A stretch of DNA of 37,905 nt from Phycisphaerales bacterium. GTDB taxonomy: Bacteria > Planctomycetota > Phycisphaerae > Phycisphaerales > UBA1924. The stretch is from positions 1 through 37,905 of the forward strand of contig JADLFE010000041.1 in NCBI GenBank assembly GCA_020845755.1, given 5' to 3'. Shown one piece after another: positions 36,844 to 37,905 of the stretch (position 1 is its first letter; each line of letters opens with the position of its first letter). Both the position numbers and the translations under genes were made by a program. A model generated the notes under the pieces. That model ran no database searches. It had not been told where the DNA came from and saw nothing but the letters and a program-made list of their open reading frames with translations.

Positions 36844-36902
36844 GGGAATGGGGAATGGGGAATGGGGAGTTGGGAGTTGGGAGTTGGGAGTGGGGAGTGG
36901 GG
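36844..36902. repeat. G-rich short tandem repeat array
   Basis: Seven-base units, GGGAATG twice, then GGGAGTT three times, then GGGAGTG twice, run in direct succession and end in GGGG. The plus strand has runs of three to four G at regular spacing and could form G-quadruplexes. Similar heptamer arrays are known from cyanobacteria as short tandemly repeated repetitive sequences. Confidence 0.9.
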
Positions 36903-37078
36903 CAGACGGTGCAAAGCGAGGTGGTGAGGACGGGTGTAGGGCTGGGTGATTGAGCGCCGATGCCGCCGGGCCGACATTGGAGGCACGGCCGGCGCGAGAT
37001 GGAGGGACTTCGGTGCGATGCCGTCGGCCCCATGCACGACCGACTCGCCGCGGAGTCGATGCCATTTGGCCAGCAATT

Positions 37079-37558
37079 CTACTCATTCGAGCCAAGCAAT
37101 CTGCGATATTCGACTCGGTCGCCCCGTATCGGGTGATCATCCTGGTCGTAGAATTCAAGTTGATTGCCCGCGGTCACGCGCATGTTAGCTAATTTAGACT
37201 TGCGACCATCGACTCTCTGGCGTCTAATAATGATATAGTTGGTATCGTCATTAATAGACAACGCGATCCAATCGTGCGCCGCGAGTCCAAGGCGCTCGTC
37301 GTACGGCACTCTCTCCGATGCCGAACTGGTCCGGCTGTCCCAACTCGACTCCGGCGCGACGCGGACGATGTAGGTATCGACCCGGTACAAAAAGCCAAAG
37401 ATGTTGGCGCCGAAGCTGGGATAAATCTCCAAGCGGATCTCATTCTTCGTCTGGTTTTCGACGAGGTACGGCCCGCCGGGTGGAAACGAGGCGCAGCCCA
37501 GAAGTGATTGAGCCAGCATGAGAAGCAGGACAGTGGCGAGTCGTTGTACAAAGTCCAT
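37079..37558 (-). CDS. Unrecognised low-GC lipoprotein
   Basis: A 159-residue predicted lipoprotein of unknown function. The signal is MDFVQRLATVLLLMLAQSLLGC with the lipid-attached Cys at 22, followed by ASFPPGGPYLVENQTKNEIRLEIYPS, which suggests a small beta-rich domain. YIVRVAPESSW and DDTNYIIIRRQRVDG follow. GGAG lies 7 nt before ATG 37558; the frame is open to 37615. GC is well below the rest of the window, about 40% in 37201-37260, which points to recent acquisition or relaxed composition. It has no same-strand partner gene in view. Confidence 0.8.
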   Translation of the reverse strand: MDFVQRLATVLLLMLAQSLLGCASFPPGGPYLVENQTKNEIRLEIYPSFGANIFGFLYRVDTYIVRVAPESSWDSRTSSASERVPYDERLGLAAHDWIALSINDDTNYIIIRRQRVDGRKSKLANMRVTAGNQLEFYDQDDHPIRGDRVEYRRLLGSNE

Positions 37559-37858
37559 GCTCCGACTCCTTTCTCGGGCCGCAGGATGCCTCAGTGTACC
37601 AAGGGAGCCGAACACGTACTCGCGGTGCCTCCGTCATCGGTTGCATTCCTCGGCGAATCGTGCGATAGCGTGGGCGCGCGTTACTGTTGCTGGTGGTGCG
37701 GCTAGTTCGCGGTGTGTTCGTTGCGGAGTCGCCTCGCACTCTGTCGTTGAGCGATGGGAAGCAGCGAGAATATGGGCACTAGTGACCTGACTTGAACAAG
37801 GGCGCAACCGATTGCAAGGGCGGCGCGTATCGACTTCGGGGTATTCTGGAGTCGAGCC
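37559..37858. promoter_or_regulatory. Intergenic region upstream of two divergent starts
   Basis: This 300-bp stretch lies between the minus lipoprotein start and a possible plus-strand start at 37859. I see no gene, tRNA or strong hairpin in it and cannot place promoter boxes. Confidence 0.3.
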
Positions 37859-37905
37859 ATGGGCCCGCGCACGCCGTTGAACCTGAGTGAGATCGAACGG
37901 GCTGA
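37859..37905 (+). CDS. Possible start of a gene running off the window
   Basis: ATG 37859 follows GGAG (37848-37851) with a 7-nt spacer and opens a frame of 15 codons, MGPRTPLNLSEIERA, without a stop before the window ends. The ribosome site and sensible codon use favour a real start, but the piece is too short to assign a function. Confidence 0.4.
   Translation, partial: MGPRTPLNLSEIERA

Larger units (their letters stand above)
36279..37078. other. 800-bp gene-poor region with repeats
   Basis: Between the LptC/A-like stop and the convergent lipoprotein gene there is no frame with recognisable protein character. The region holds two copies of the dispersed repeat (36520 and 36678), 158 bp apart, and a G-rich short tandem array (36844-36902). 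A minus-strand frame near 36280-36370 beginning MSKEAQARLKD runs into the 3' end of the LptC/A-like gene and is not supported. Confidence 0.6.

Overview
The window looks like a chromosomal segment of a high-GC planctomycete, most likely of the class Phycisphaerae. This is an inference from protein hallmarks, not from a marker gene. The hallmarks are a secreted protein ending in a paired dockerin-type calcium repeat, a secreted protein with a LEPR-xLL-like N-terminal motif, MoxR and BatA/vWA proteins, a LAB_N protein next to a family 2 glycosyltransferase, and a didermic envelope gene pair (KdsD plus an LptC/LptA-like protein). Most genes have GGAG-type ribosome binding sites and several neighbours overlap by 4 nt.

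Layout. 1-1133: tRNA-Gly(CCC) on the minus strand with its own terminator, then an XRE/S24 repressor-like gene of lower GC. 1168-8351: divergent genes for a secreted propeller-amidohydrolase and a lipoprotein alpha-L-rhamnosidase (GH78). 8352-8863: a gene-poor gap with a hairpin and copy 1 of a dispersed repeat. 8864-9997: a dockerin-type secreted protein. 10311-12687: an RbsC-like permease and an RbsB-like lipoprotein with no ATPase gene, closed by a strong terminator. 12849-15071: a large secreted CAP-domain protein with a Cna-B-like domain, polyglycine linker and seven-bladed propeller-like region. 15263-18198: MoxR and an unknown exported protein, meeting tail to tail a minus-strand operon fdx-iscX-rlmE-vWA (21560 to 18202).

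21831-24809: a plus-strand run of GT2, LAB_N membrane protein and two unrecognised cytosolic proteins, preceded by a leader with overlapping inverted repeats. 24911-27322: minus-strand glycine-zipper lipoprotein, LON-domain protein and YhaM-like exoribonuclease. 27598-31566: minus-strand scpA, ribF, nrnA-like DHH phosphoesterase and a DPPY-type methyltransferase overlapping it. 31722-36278: kdsD and a giant LptC/LptA-like protein, both plausibly serving LPS assembly. 36279-37078: gene-poor, with two more copies of the dispersed repeat and a G-rich short tandem array. 37079-37558: a low-GC lipoprotein gene. A possible new gene starts at 37859 and runs off the end.

Themes: polysaccharide use (rhamnosidase plus sugar ABC components), LPS/envelope building (kdsD, LptC/A, GT2/LAB_N), RNA turnover and modification (YhaM, NrnA, RlmE), and Fe-S assembly (ferredoxin, IscX). 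I did not find a complete defence system, CRISPR array, transposase or integrase. The most unusual points are the dispersed intergenic repeat, the GT2 leader structure, the giant LptC/A-like protein, the arginine/glycine-rich methyltransferase and the mixed fdx-iscX-rlmE-vWA operon.
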